Positions 8,656 through 15,936 of a stretch of DNA of 64,000 bases are shown piece after piece. Where the stretch lies: NCBI GenBank assembly GCA_028710415.1, contig JAQTUE010000008.1, forward strand, positions 124,001 to 188,000, written 5' to 3'. The notes below the pieces were generated by a model, which searched no databases, was not told the DNA's origin, and saw only the letters and a program-made list of their open reading frames with translations. The stretch is from Paludibacter sp. Its GTDB lineage: Bacteria; Bacteroidota; Bacteroidia; Bacteroidales; Paludibacteraceae. A program made the position numbers and the translations under genes. Numbering within the stretch: the stretch's first letter is position 1; each line of letters starts with the position of its first letter.

Positions 8656-10218
8656 TCAAAATGGAGGAATACCATGTTTTTTTGCTGGACGATAATCGTC
8701 TTTATTCTTCGATACTTCGAGTGCGTGTAACAACATATCGCGTGTTTCGAATGGTTCGATCACTGCATCAATATATCCTTTGGATGCTGCCACATATGGG
8801 TTTGCAAATTTCTCGATATATTCCTGAACTTTTTGTTGACGCATTGCATCTTCATCTTCAGCTTCCATTATTTCCTTGCGGAAAATGATATTAGCTGCTC
8901 CTTCAGGTCCCATAACTGCGATTTCAGCACTTGGCCATGCAAACATAAAGTCAGCACCCAGGTGACGTGAATTCATGGCGATATAGCCACCACCGTATGC
9001 TTTACGAAGGATCACAGTAATTTTAGGAACTGTAGCTTCAGAATAAGCATAAAGCATTTTGGCACCATGACGAATCACACCGGCATGTTCCTGATCAACT
9101 CCGGGTAAATAACCTGGCATATCTTCCAGGGTAACAATCGGAATGTTGAAAGCATCGCAATAACGGATAAAACGGGCTGCTTTATCAGAAGCGTCACAAT
9201 CAAGTACTCCGGCCAGATACATAGGTTGGTTGGCAACAAATCCAATGGTTTCACCATTCAAGCGTCCAAAACCAATGACGATATTAGCTGCCCAAAGTTC
9301 ATGCACTTCCAGGAATTCAGAATCATCCGTCAGGGCTAAAATAACTTCACGTACATCGTAAGGTTGTTTTGGATCGGACGGAATGATATTTTCAATATGT
9401 TTGTGGGTCTTTGGTTCCATCGCTTCAACACTAGTTGCCTTTTGTTGGTTGCTATGTGGAATCAAGGATACCAGTTTTTTGATTTGTTCAAAACATTCCA
9501 GTTCGGTTAATGCATAGAAATGAGCATTCCCTGTAATTTCTGCGTGAACACGGGCACCACCTAAATCTTCCTGGGATATTTTTTCTCCCAATACAGTTTC
9601 AATTACGTTTGGACCTGTGATAAACATTTTTGAAATGTTTTCTACCACAAAAACGAAGTCTGTCAAAGCAGGAGAATAAACAGCACCACCGGCACAAGGT
9701 CCTAAAATTACAGAGATCTGAGGTATAACGCCCGAAGCCATGGTATTGCGATAGAAAATTTCGCCATATCCTGCCAAAGCACCAATACCTTCCTGAATAC
9801 GTGCACCACCCGAATCGTTGATTCCGATACAAGGCACTTTCATTTTCAGGGCATGATCCATAATTTTGGTAATCTTACGGGCATGTTTCAGTCCTAAAGA
9901 ACCTCCCATTACTGTAAAATCCTGTGCATAAATACAAATAGAAGCACCATTCATTGTTCCGGTACCGGTAATTACACCGTCTCCGGCTAATACTTTGCTA
10001 GCCATCCCAAAATTCTGTTCTTCGTGTTCAACGAAGAGGTCATATTCGTGAAATGAATTAGGGTCCAACAATGCAAGAATACGATCACGGGCAGTCATTT
10101 TGCCCATGGCTGCTTGTTTTTCGATAGCTTTGTCACCACCGCCTTTTTCAACAATAGCCTTTTTTTTCGTAAAGCCAGGATTGTTTTTTTTTAAGGTATT
10201 AAAAATTTTTTTTTTTAT
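8656..10218 (-). CDS. Acyl-CoA carboxylase carboxyltransferase subunit (propionyl-/methylmalonyl-CoA type), apparent ATA start
   Basis: Carboxyltransferase of the PccB/MmdA family, moving CO2 between biotin and propionyl-CoA or a related acyl-CoA. Both crotonase-like halves are intact: GGSLGLKHARKITKIMD, NDSGGARIQEGIGALAGYGEIF, ILGPCAGGAVYSPALTD and FITGP, then LDCDASDKAARFIRYCDAF, LEDMPGYLPG and RKAYGGGYIAMNSRHLGAD, ending PAKKHGIPPF. The first ATG (10107) would start at MGKMTARDR, missing about 37 family-typical residues. The same frame continues upstream without a stop through GGGDKAIEKQAA and KKKIFNTLKKNNPGF to an ATA codon at 10216-10218, directly after an in-frame stop. That gives 520 aa, the normal length. 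ATA initiation or a one-base change of ATG is therefore inferred. Confidence 0.85.
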   Translation of the reverse strand: MKKKIFNTLKKNNPGFTKKKAIVEKGGGDKAIEKQAAMGKMTARDRILALLDPNSFHEYDLFVEHEEQNFGMASKVLAGDGVITGTGTMNGASICIYAQDFTVMGGSLGLKHARKITKIMDHALKMKVPCIGINDSGGARIQEGIGALAGYGEIFYRNTMASGVIPQISVILGPCAGGAVYSPALTDFVFVVENISKMFITGPNVIETVLGEKISQEDLGGARVHAEITGNAHFYALTELECFEQIKKLVSLIPHSNQQKATSVEAMEPKTHKHIENIIPSDPKQPYDVREVILALTDDSEFLEVHELWAANIVIGFGRLNGETIGFVANQPMYLAGVLDCDASDKAARFIRYCDAFNIPIVTLEDMPGYLPGVDQEHAGVIRHGAKMLYAYSEATVPKITVILRKAYGGGYIAMNSRHLGADFMFAWPSAEIAVMGPEGAANIIFRKEIMEAEDEDAMRQQKVQEYIEKFANPYVAASKGYIDAVIEPFETRDMLLHALEVSKNKDDYRPAKKHGIPPF

Positions 10219-10265
10219 TTAAACTTAAAGGAAGGAGAGACAAGTATGCCTCTCGAATATCGGTG

Positions 10266-10273
10266 CAAAAGTA
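10266..10273 (-). promoter_or_regulatory. Possible -7 box for the carboxyltransferase gene
   Basis: Minus strand reads TACTTTTG, matching TAnnTTTG, 47 bp before the ATA codon at 10218. There is no ATG between this box and the in-frame ATG at 10107, which fits initiation at the ATA. No clear -33 element. Confidence 0.4.
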
Positions 10274-10332
10274 ACACTTTTATCGTTAAAGTGTGCAGTT
10301 TCTAAAATTTACTTCATCTTAATAAAACAAAA

Positions 10333-10854
10333 CTAGTTATTTATCAATAAATTAAGAACATTCCTGCGGGTAGAATTAAATCCGGCCGAATAGTCACCCG
10401 GGGCAATATTTTCGAGATATGCAATGAGTTCAGGTTTAAAATCAGGGATCATCAGGCAAATTCGGTAAAGCATTTTCATGGATAGTGCCTGAACTGCGAT
10501 GGGTGATTTGGGCGATACCATCCAATCGAAACAGGCATTTATAAATTCAACCGAAATATCTTCAGGAATGGGCAGGTTATTGAGTATGGATAAACAGCCC
10601 CTTTGCAGGCCACCGTGGGTAGTTGAAATTGCAAGGGCTGCAAGTTCTTTAAACTGGGAATCGGTGAACCATTCAGGATACTTCTCACTGATCTTCTGGC
10701 AAGCCCACGCTGCACGCCAGGCAACCTTTATCTCCGGATCAAAGATTAATTGGAAAACAAGTTCCTTATCCGAAGGGTTTTGAAATACCTCCTGCACCAA
10801 AGCATCCACGAAGTGCAAGGTAAGTGGCCGGAAAAGATGTTCGCGGTAATCCAT
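10333..10854 (-). CDS. HEAT-repeat-like helical protein, function unknown
   Basis: 173-aa protein I cannot assign to a named family. It is mostly amphipathic helix with repeat-like phrasing (DPEIKVAWRAAWACQKISEKYP, FKELAALAIS, GLQRGCLSILNNL, SPIAVQALSMKMLYRICLMIP), as in HEAT/ARM or DNA-alkylation-repair-like solenoids. There is no signal peptide or membrane segment, so it is probably cytosolic. The start at 10854 (MDYREHLFRPLT) is only 9 bp from heptad tract T3, which therefore occupies its promoter position. Protein binding is the likely role of such a fold; that is inference only. Confidence 0.6.
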   Translation of the reverse strand: MDYREHLFRPLTLHFVDALVQEVFQNPSDKELVFQLIFDPEIKVAWRAAWACQKISEKYPEWFTDSQFKELAALAISTTHGGLQRGCLSILNNLPIPEDISVEFINACFDWMVSPKSPIAVQALSMKMLYRICLMIPDFKPELIAYLENIAPGDYSAGFNSTRRNVLNLLINN

Positions 10855-10862
10855 GGGGAGGA

Positions 10863-11048
10863 AGAGTTTGAAAGGTTTGACGTTTGAAAGGTTTGATGTT
10901 TGAAAGGTTCCGTGTTTCGCGTTCCGTGTTCTGTGTTCTGTGTTCCGTGTTTCGCGTTCCGTGTTCTGTGTTCTGTGTTCTGTGTTCTGTGTTCCGTGTT
11001 CCGTGTTCCGTGTTTCGCGTTCCGTGTTCCGTGTTCCGTGTTCCGTGT
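10863..11048. repeat. Heptanucleotide repeat tract T3 (GTTTGAA then GTTCCGT)
   Basis: Begins with alternating GTTTGAAAG and GTTTGAC/T units and continues as about 20 tandem 7-bp units GTTCCGT/GTTCTGT/GTTTCGC. It ends in GTTGTTGGGATTGAA, a flank shared almost exactly with tract T4 at 22.86 kb. Because 7 is not a multiple of 3, all three frames encode rotations of the same heptapeptide (SVFRVPC-like on +, EHGTRNT-like on -), giving spurious open frames on both strands that should not be annotated. Confidence 0.93.
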
Positions 11049-11111
11049 TGTTGGGATTGAAACATTCTGCAATTGGAATAATAACTCAACAAACCAACTG
11101 AACAAACTTAC

Positions 11112-11212
11112 GTCCCGCTAGCGGGATCAACTTAATGAACTTAGTCAACTTAATCAACCAATTAACTAATTAACCAATTAACCAATCAACTTAATCAACC
11201 AATTACCGAAAA
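11112..11212. repeat. Octamer/nonamer tract (TTAACCAA) headed by a palindrome
   Basis: Starts with the perfect 12-bp palindrome CCCGCTAGCGGG (11112-11123). Units of 8-9 bp follow: TCAACTTAA, TCAACCAA, TTAACTAA, TTAACCAA. The tract reaches the stop codon of the DUF721 gene at 11203. The same unit recurs inverted at 13.2 kb. Confidence 0.8.
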
Positions 11213-11493
11213 ACCACATCCACGATGACCTCCACTCCTACCTGTTTATTCAATGAATTTTTAATTTGCTCGCGGGATAGGAATAAATCGTGACGAAGTA
11301 CCGAAGAAGTCAGGTTAACATACAGCACCCGGTTTTTAATACTCAAGCCGGAAGTATATTTCATGATGTTAGTCCCCAGAATCAGAGGCCAGGCATCAAT
11401 CAATCGTTTTTCGTTCAATGGCTTGTCCAGATGCTGTTCTTTCAGCACCTGAAGAATGACATCGCTCAACAATTCTGTATTTTTCTTCCTCAT
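11203..11493 (-). CDS. DUF721 (DciA-like) protein
   Basis: Small DUF721 protein, 96 aa from the ATG at 11493 (MRKKNTELLSDVILQVLKEQ), the start that matches Bacteroidota relatives; the frame is open six codons further up. Family marks are the helical N-terminus, RLIDAWPLILGTNIMKYTSGL, and the beta-rich end NRVLYVNLTSSVLRHDLFLSREQIKNSLN. DUF721 includes DciA, the helicase operator that helps load DnaB in many bacteria. A DNA-replication role is therefore likely but rests on the family only. Its gene is usually next to recF in this phylum; recF is not visible here. Confidence 0.8.
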   Translation of the reverse strand: MRKKNTELLSDVILQVLKEQHLDKPLNEKRLIDAWPLILGTNIMKYTSGLSIKNRVLYVNLTSSVLRHDLFLSREQIKNSLNKQVGVEVIVDVVFR

Positions 11494-11538
11494 GGTTTGT
11501 AGTAGATTCAAATGAATAATTATCTGTATTTAAAGCCC

Positions 11539-11826
11539 TTATTTTTGCCTTTTCACCCTCAGCATTGCAAGTCCCTGTTCCGTAAAAGCATATGGCAAAT
11601 ATCTTCGCCCACCTCTTTTTGAGGTTTCAATTTGAAACCTCAATTGATTCCATTCCTCCAACGTTAGTTGGAACATAAAATCGGAAGGAAAACGAAGGGC
11701 ATTTCTTTTAACAGCTAAATTTAATGATTTTGTTTCTACTTCATATAAAGCAGCAAGGTCAAAATCAAGCATTACTTTAATACCTCGAATCTCATATATT
11801 TTACTTTGTATTAATTCTATTTCCAT
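11539..11826 (-). pseudogene. ORF6N-domain protein, 3'-truncated remnant
   Basis: The first 88 residues form an ORF6N (phage antirepressor/KilA-N-like) DNA-binding domain: [68 protein letters not shown]. Full-length relatives continue with SSVL and a coiled-coil tail to about 170-300 aa. Here the reading frame ends at once after AML with an unrelated RVKRQK tail, so the C-terminal half is gone. Such genes are mobile-element cargo and often occur as solitary chromosomal fragments. It is probably a relic, although a free ORF6N domain could still bind DNA. Confidence 0.7.
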
Positions 11827-12135
11827 AGTTTTAATTCAATTTATTAATACTTAATTATTTAGTATATAATCTCTCAATTTCGTGTGTTTTCTAGCACATT
11901 ATTGCATAATTTGCTTCTAACCATTTTATTCTGATGAGTCCACGCCAGGTCTTTTAATCAAAATACGAAGTATTTTTTATCCGTTTTTAATCCGACATAT
12001 TTGCGTTGATCCGCGTTCCAATCTTAATTTTGGCTTGTGCAGGTTAAGATATTAGCTGTTAAACCATTTTATTAACTTATATAAATAAGCAGTATCCTTT
12101 TCTTGCGTTTAACCTCCTATTCGTGTAATTCGTAC
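11827..12135. other. Intergenic spacer with one copy of a dispersed ~55-bp repeat
   Basis: No gene seen. Positions 11978-12031 (ATCCGTTTTTAATCCG, a CAGCG/TGCG-containing middle, then CAATCTTAATTTT) resemble 13451-13506 in the same orientation, on the other side of the glucosaminidase gene. Confidence 0.5.
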
Positions 12136-13080
12136 TTAACGAAGCTTTAGCACTTGCCCCAACTGAACCCCTTCAGAAAATGGTATTTTATTCATCTTAT
12201 AAATACTCTTGATTCTAATGCCATAATCCTGTGAAATGCTATGCAATGATTCGCCCACTTGAACGGCATGCGTTTCACAATTCTTAGGTGCTTTCTTTTT
12301 TTTTGCAGCCAGGAAAACCCGTGATCCGTTTTTTAGTTCAACCGTTGAATTCACCTCGTTGTAGTTACGGATGCGATCTTCGGTTATCCTGAATTCATCA
12401 GCAATGCCGGCATAGGAGTCACCGGGTAATGAAGTAACAAATTTTACGCCATTTACTTTTACCACCAGGTGATTCACAAATGTTTTCACCTTTCCAATTG
12501 ATGCCCTTTTATCTGAGGCGCTGATGGTATTATTATCAACCGTTGAATTATTTGTTGCCGCACTTTCACCCAGGTCGAACCGGTGTAAATCGTATACCTC
12601 AATAAGCGAGATCAGTTTAAATGCATAGGTTGGATCAGTAGCATAACCGGCTTTCTTGAGACCATGTGCCCAGGCTTCATAATCTGTTGGGTTCAGGTCA
12701 AATAAAAAAGAATACCGTGGCCTGGTCTTCAGGAAAACAGCATGATCCTCATACGAATCGATTACCTGGCTGTATTTCCGGAAACATTCCCCTTTCTGGT
12801 CATCGTCGTGGTAGATTTTATCACCCGTCCAGTCATTGCATTTAATTCCAAAATGATTGTTCGATTCCTTGGCAAACTGGCTCATCCCGGCACCCGATTC
12901 CAGCAATCCTTGCGCTAATACAATACTGGCAGGGATTCCATGTTCTCGTTGTTGTTTTTCAGCCAATTGGTGGTATTGGTCGATATAGTCAAGATAGCTC
13001 TGTTTTCTTGATTGCGAAAATGCCAACAAACTAATAAACAGTAAAATAATAGTAAACCGTGTTCTTTTTTTGAATTTCAT
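12136..13080 (-). CDS. Glucosaminidase (GH73-like) with LysM domain, secreted
   Basis: Peptidoglycan hydrolase of 314 aa. A signal peptide (residues 1-22, ending LLAFSQS) is followed by a mannosyl-glycoprotein endo-beta-N-acetylglucosaminidase domain (about 25-165): QREHGIPASIVLAQGLLESGAGMSQFAKESNNHFGIKC with the probable catalytic Glu in LLESGAG, then FRKYSQVIDSYEDHAVFL and YEAWAHGLKKAGYATDPTYA. The C-terminus has LysM-like sequence (about 268-314: THAVQVGESLHSISQDYGIRIKSIYKMNKI), and 205-255 resembles another, weaker LysM. It should cleave septal or sidewall glycan in the periplasm. It is flanked on both sides by octamer/nonamer repeat tracts. Confidence 0.88.
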   Translation of the reverse strand: MKFKKRTRFTIILLFISLLAFSQSRKQSYLDYIDQYHQLAEKQQREHGIPASIVLAQGLLESGAGMSQFAKESNNHFGIKCNDWTGDKIYHDDDQKGECFRKYSQVIDSYEDHAVFLKTRPRYSFLFDLNPTDYEAWAHGLKKAGYATDPTYAFKLISLIEVYDLHRFDLGESAATNNSTVDNNTISASDKRASIGKVKTFVNHLVVKVNGVKFVTSLPGDSYAGIADEFRITEDRIRNYNEVNSTVELKNGSRVFLAAKKKKAPKNCETHAVQVGESLHSISQDYGIRIKSIYKMNKIPFSEGVQLGQVLKLR

Positions 13081-13108
13081 CCTTTGGAATTAATGTGCTA
13101 ATTTGCTA

Positions 13109-13116
13109 CAAAATTA
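13109..13116 (-). promoter_or_regulatory. Possible -7 box for the glucosaminidase gene
   Basis: Minus strand reads TAATTTTG (TAnnTTTG), 28 bp before the ATG at 13080. No -33 TTTG at the expected distance. Confidence 0.35.
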
Positions 13117-13184
13117 AAACTATTTAATCAAAATGACGATTTTGATTAGATAATTTTATATTTTTGTGCACTTTGGCCGTTTGA

Positions 13185-13345
13185 TTAAGTTAATTGGGGT
13201 TGGTTGACTGGTTAATTGGTTAATTAGTTGACTAAGTTAATTGGTTGATTAAGTTGACTAAGTTAATTAAGGTAATTGGTTGATTAAGTTGATTGAGATA
13301 ATTGGTTAATTAAGTCAATTAAGTCGATTACATTAATCCCGTTAC
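13185..13345. repeat. Octamer/nonamer tract (TTAATTGG / TTGATTAAG)
   Basis: About 17 units of 8-9 bp built from TTAATTGG, TTGACTAAG and TTGATTAAG. The unit is the inverse of the TTAACCAA units at 11.16 kb, so the two tracts face each other across 2 kb. Confidence 0.8.
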
Positions 13346-13450
13346 ACAACTTCGTTTCGTTGAGTAATTAAGTTGGTGATGGACTGAGGTAATTTGATTT
13401 GACATATGGTGATCTGGTAAAACAAATCAATTCCAACTTGTTGGAATTAA

Positions 13451-13506
13451 AATCCGTTTTTAAATCCGCCAAATCAGCGGAAATCAGCGTTCTAATCTTG
13501 AATTTT
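13451..13506. repeat. Second copy of dispersed ~55-bp intergenic repeat
   Basis: AATCCGTTTTTAAATCCG, an AAATCAGCG-containing middle and CTAATCTTGAATTTT; similar in order and orientation to 11978-12031. It contains the short palindrome-like AATCCGCC...GCGGAAAT. Confidence 0.55.
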
Positions 13507-13540
13507 AAAAACAACATTAAATTAGTCTAATTACTTGCAA

Positions 13541-13680
13541 GCATAAACTCAATCAACTTTCTCAACTTAATTAACTCACTAAACCCATTCAACTTAATTA
13601 ACTTACTCAACTCAATCAACTTACTCAACTCAATCAACTTACTCAACTCAATCAACTTACTCAACTCAATCAACTTAAAC
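13541..13680. repeat. 18-bp tandem repeat directly upstream of cdd
   Basis: After diverged nonamers, at least four near-perfect copies of the 18-mer tcaacttactcaactcaa run up to 9 bp before the cytidine deaminase ATG. They occupy the position where promoter and ribosome binding would be expected. Confidence 0.9.
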
Positions 13681-13689
13681 TAAAATAAG

Positions 13690-14172
13690 ATGCAAAAGAA
13701 AACAATAGAAACCAATATCGAAATATATAGTTTTGAAGAATTGGACAATGCAAAACAGACTCTGATTAATAAAGCTAAAGAGCAGGTTTCAAAGGCCTAT
13801 GCCCCCTATTCCGGTTTTCACGTAGGTGCAGCCATAGAGCTCGAAAACGGTGAAATATTCGCAGCCAGCAACCAGGAGAATTCAGCTTATCCATCCGGAC
13901 TTTGTGCCGAACGGATAGCCATGTTTTTTGCCAATGCCCAGTATCCCGATGTCGCTGTTAAAACACTTGCCATTGCTGCCTATACAAATGGCGAATTTAT
14001 TGCCGATCCGGTAACCCCATGTGGTTCATGCCGCCAGGTATTACTCGAAACTGAAACGCGATTTGAAAAGGATATTACCATTCTGTTGTACGGAACCAAA
14101 AATATTTTTCAGTTGGAAAATGTAAAACAATTACTCCCACTTTGCTTTGAGAAAAGCAGTTTGAAGGGATAA
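13690..14172 (+). CDS. cdd: Cytidine deaminase
   Basis: Deaminates cytidine and deoxycytidine to uridine and deoxyuridine in pyrimidine salvage; cytosolic. At 160 aa it is slightly longer than the usual 130-140 because of a 25-residue N-terminal extension. The zinc site is complete: CAE in SGLCAERIAMFF (about C72, E74 as proton shuttle) and PCGSC (about C111, C114). APYSGFHVGAAIELENGEIF and NQENSAYPSG are the substrate-side motifs. The start at 13690 follows directly on an 18-bp tandem repeat array, so the repeats form its leader. Confidence 0.93.
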   Translation: MQKKTIETNIEIYSFEELDNAKQTLINKAKEQVSKAYAPYSGFHVGAAIELENGEIFAASNQENSAYPSGLCAERIAMFFANAQYPDVAVKTLAIAAYTNGEFIADPVTPCGSCRQVLLETETRFEKDITILLYGTKNIFQLENVKQLLPLCFEKSSLKG

Positions 14173-14299
14173 CGCATTAACCAGAGTTCTCATTTTTTAG
14201 ACTTTATCTTGTTTTTTACAAAAAAAATGAGTATCTTGCGGTCCAAAATGAAAGAATAATTAAATTCTTTGACTTTCTTATTTCGAAAACTCTAACTGA

Positions 14300-14683
14300 A
14301 TGCAAAAGATTAAATTTAATATTGAATATCAACTTAGGTCCGCATCAAAAAATATCCTTTGGAATTCAATCAGTACCCCGCTTGGACTATCAGAATGGTT
14401 TGCTGATGGAGTAACCGTTAAAGACAACGAATTTACATTCTCCTGGGAAGGACACGAACAGACTGCCTACTTAATTCAAACAAAAACAAATTCGAGTGTT
14501 CGCTTTCAATGGGAAGAAGACCTGGACTCGGAATATTACTTTGAATTGACTATCACTGCTTTGCAGGTAACCGGAAACCTGGCTTTAGTGATTACCGATT
14601 TTGCTGAACCGGACGAAACGGATGATATGACCATGCTCTGGAATAAACAAATTGAAGTCTTGCGCCGCAAAACAGGAATCTGA
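14300..14683 (+). CDS. START-like / AHSA1-type small-ligand-binding protein
   Basis: 127-aa soluble protein of the START/SRPBCC (AHSA1-like) fold: a beta-rich cup with a C-terminal helix. Recognisable stretches are IEYQLRSASKNILWNSISTPLGLSEWFAD, TFSWEGHEQTAYLIQ, SVRFQWEEDLDSEYYFELTI and the final helix MTMLWNKQIEVLRRKTGI, which match a small conserved Bacteroidota family annotated as START-like. Ligand and role are unknown. It lies 127 bp after cdd on the same strand and ends 41 bp before a strong terminator. Confidence 0.8.
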   Translation: MQKIKFNIEYQLRSASKNILWNSISTPLGLSEWFADGVTVKDNEFTFSWEGHEQTAYLIQTKTNSSVRFQWEEDLDSEYYFELTITALQVTGNLALVITDFAEPDETDDMTMLWNKQIEVLRRKTGI

Positions 14684-14724
14684 TTTTACGACATTAAACT
14701 GAAATAACAATTCCTACAATATTT

Positions 14725-14758
14725 AAGAACCATTCAACCGGCACGTTGAATGGTTCTT
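14725..14758 (+). terminator. Rho-independent terminator after the START-like gene
   Basis: Arms 14725-14738 (AAGAACCATTCAAC) and 14745-14758 pair perfectly over 14 bp with loop CGGCAC, followed by a T-rich run. It ends the cdd/START-like transcript. Confidence 0.85.
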
Positions 14759-15007
14759 TGTTTTTAAACAAGAAAAAAATGAAATGCCTGGAACATCAGA
14801 ATGTCATATTTCAACCACAATCACATTCTCTGTTGACCTCACCTACTATCAATGCCTTATGACAGTCATATTGTTGCATTGAGTCCGACCCATCTGCTGA
14901 TTCCAAAACACTCCTGATTTCGATTCATTTTTTGCAATTCAGTCCACAAAAATTCAGTTTGAAATTGAATGGATTCTGTTCTTGGTTCAGAGGGGGTTCA
15001 GAGGGAG

Positions 15008-15098
15008 TTGGCTGGGGGTTCGGAGGGCTGGGGCCCTCGGAACCCCCAGCCAACCCCCAGCCAACCCCCAGGCAACCCCCAGGCAACCCCCAGGCAAC
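15008..15098. repeat. G/C-rich hairpin continuing into 11-bp C5 repeats
   Basis: Arms 15008-15027 (TTGGCTGGGGGTTCGGAGGG) and 15034-15053 pair over 20 bp with one mismatch and a 6-nt loop (CTGGGG). The right arm runs on into tandem 11-mers CCAACCCCCAG/GCAACCCCCAG up to 15098. The minus strand thus carries at least six G5 runs and the + strand several G3-G5 runs just upstream, so G-quadruplexes are possible on both strands. GC content is far above the neighbourhood. Confidence 0.85.
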
Positions 15099-15235
15099 CT
15101 AAAATAAATGCAGGCCGAATTCAAAGTATCCGCTTTTGAAAAAAATGCTGAAATTTCAGTTAGTTTTGCTTCCAACCGGAAAATTCAGATACGACTTTTA
15201 ACAGCTTAAAAAATGGATGGAATGAGTATCCCCCT

Positions 15236-15360
15236 ACCCCTCGTTTCTTAACGAGGGGTTAGTGGTCAATCGTTTATAACGATAAATAAATATAAATTAG
15301 GCCCTATAAAAAACGTTGCAAACGTATAACCACTTGCACCCTCGTTAGGAAACGAGGGTG
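15236..15360. repeat. Pair of related hairpins with CTCGTT...AACGAG core
   Basis: 15236-15259 (ACCCCTCGTT, loop TCTT, complement) and 15337-15360 (CACCCTCGTT, loop AGGA, complement) are two perfect 10-bp stems with 4-nt loops and almost the same sequence, 77 bp apart. Neither has a T-run, so terminator function is doubtful. Confidence 0.7.
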
Positions 15361-15390
15361 AGGTGAACAAGGCCTTACTCCCACTCGATT

Positions 15391-15427
15391 AAAAACCGTC
15401 GGGACAGGATTATCGGGACGGTTTTTT
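15391..15427 (+). terminator. Terminator-like hairpin
   Basis: AAAAACCGTC (15391-15400) pairs with GACGGTTTTT (15417-15426), followed by further T. It can work in either direction. No gene directly upstream on the + strand. Confidence 0.6.
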
Positions 15428-15936
15428 ATTCATTAAATTCAGCATAAATACAGTAATTTTTGATTTTATTAAAATAGTTAGGACATTTGTTGGAGGTGAT
15501 AAAAAAGCTTTCGTACTTTTGGAACGAATATTTCCTTTTAAGGGATTGCAAAAGCTAAGAATACATGAGTTGGAATTGCAAACTTCAACAACAGACATGA
15601 TCCATTGTGCTTTCGAATAGGATTATATTAATCCAACGGTATTGGAGAAATACCATCATGGAAAAGGTGAAGTAAAGACTGATGTAAATTAACATCTATT
15701 TTCTGAGAAACACATCAAAACAAAACAAATTGGATTTGAATAAATTTATGATTTGTGTATGTGTTATCGGTACATAAAGTTCATATAAAACAACACACTT
15801 TTTATCAATAGCCTATATTTTAAATAAAAACTTATAAAACGGATGTATTTGCTATAACATAGTACATACTGGAAAAGAGTAGCACATACATTAATGTTAG
15901 GCGTAAGTTAAAAAAATAAGACTACAGATTATACGA
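15428..15936. other. AT-rich spacer, possible gene relic
   Basis: No complete gene. A + strand frame without a start codon (about 15410-15620) reads KAFVLLERIFPFKGLQKLRIHELEL; I do not recognise it and it may be a fragment. The rest is AT-rich, with GTTAGGC at 15895 close to the next gene. Confidence 0.3.

Noticed and set aside
10746..11105. Open frames with EHGTRNT-type repeats upstream of the HEAT-like gene
   Set aside because: Same artefact of 7-bp periodicity on the minus strand of tract T3.
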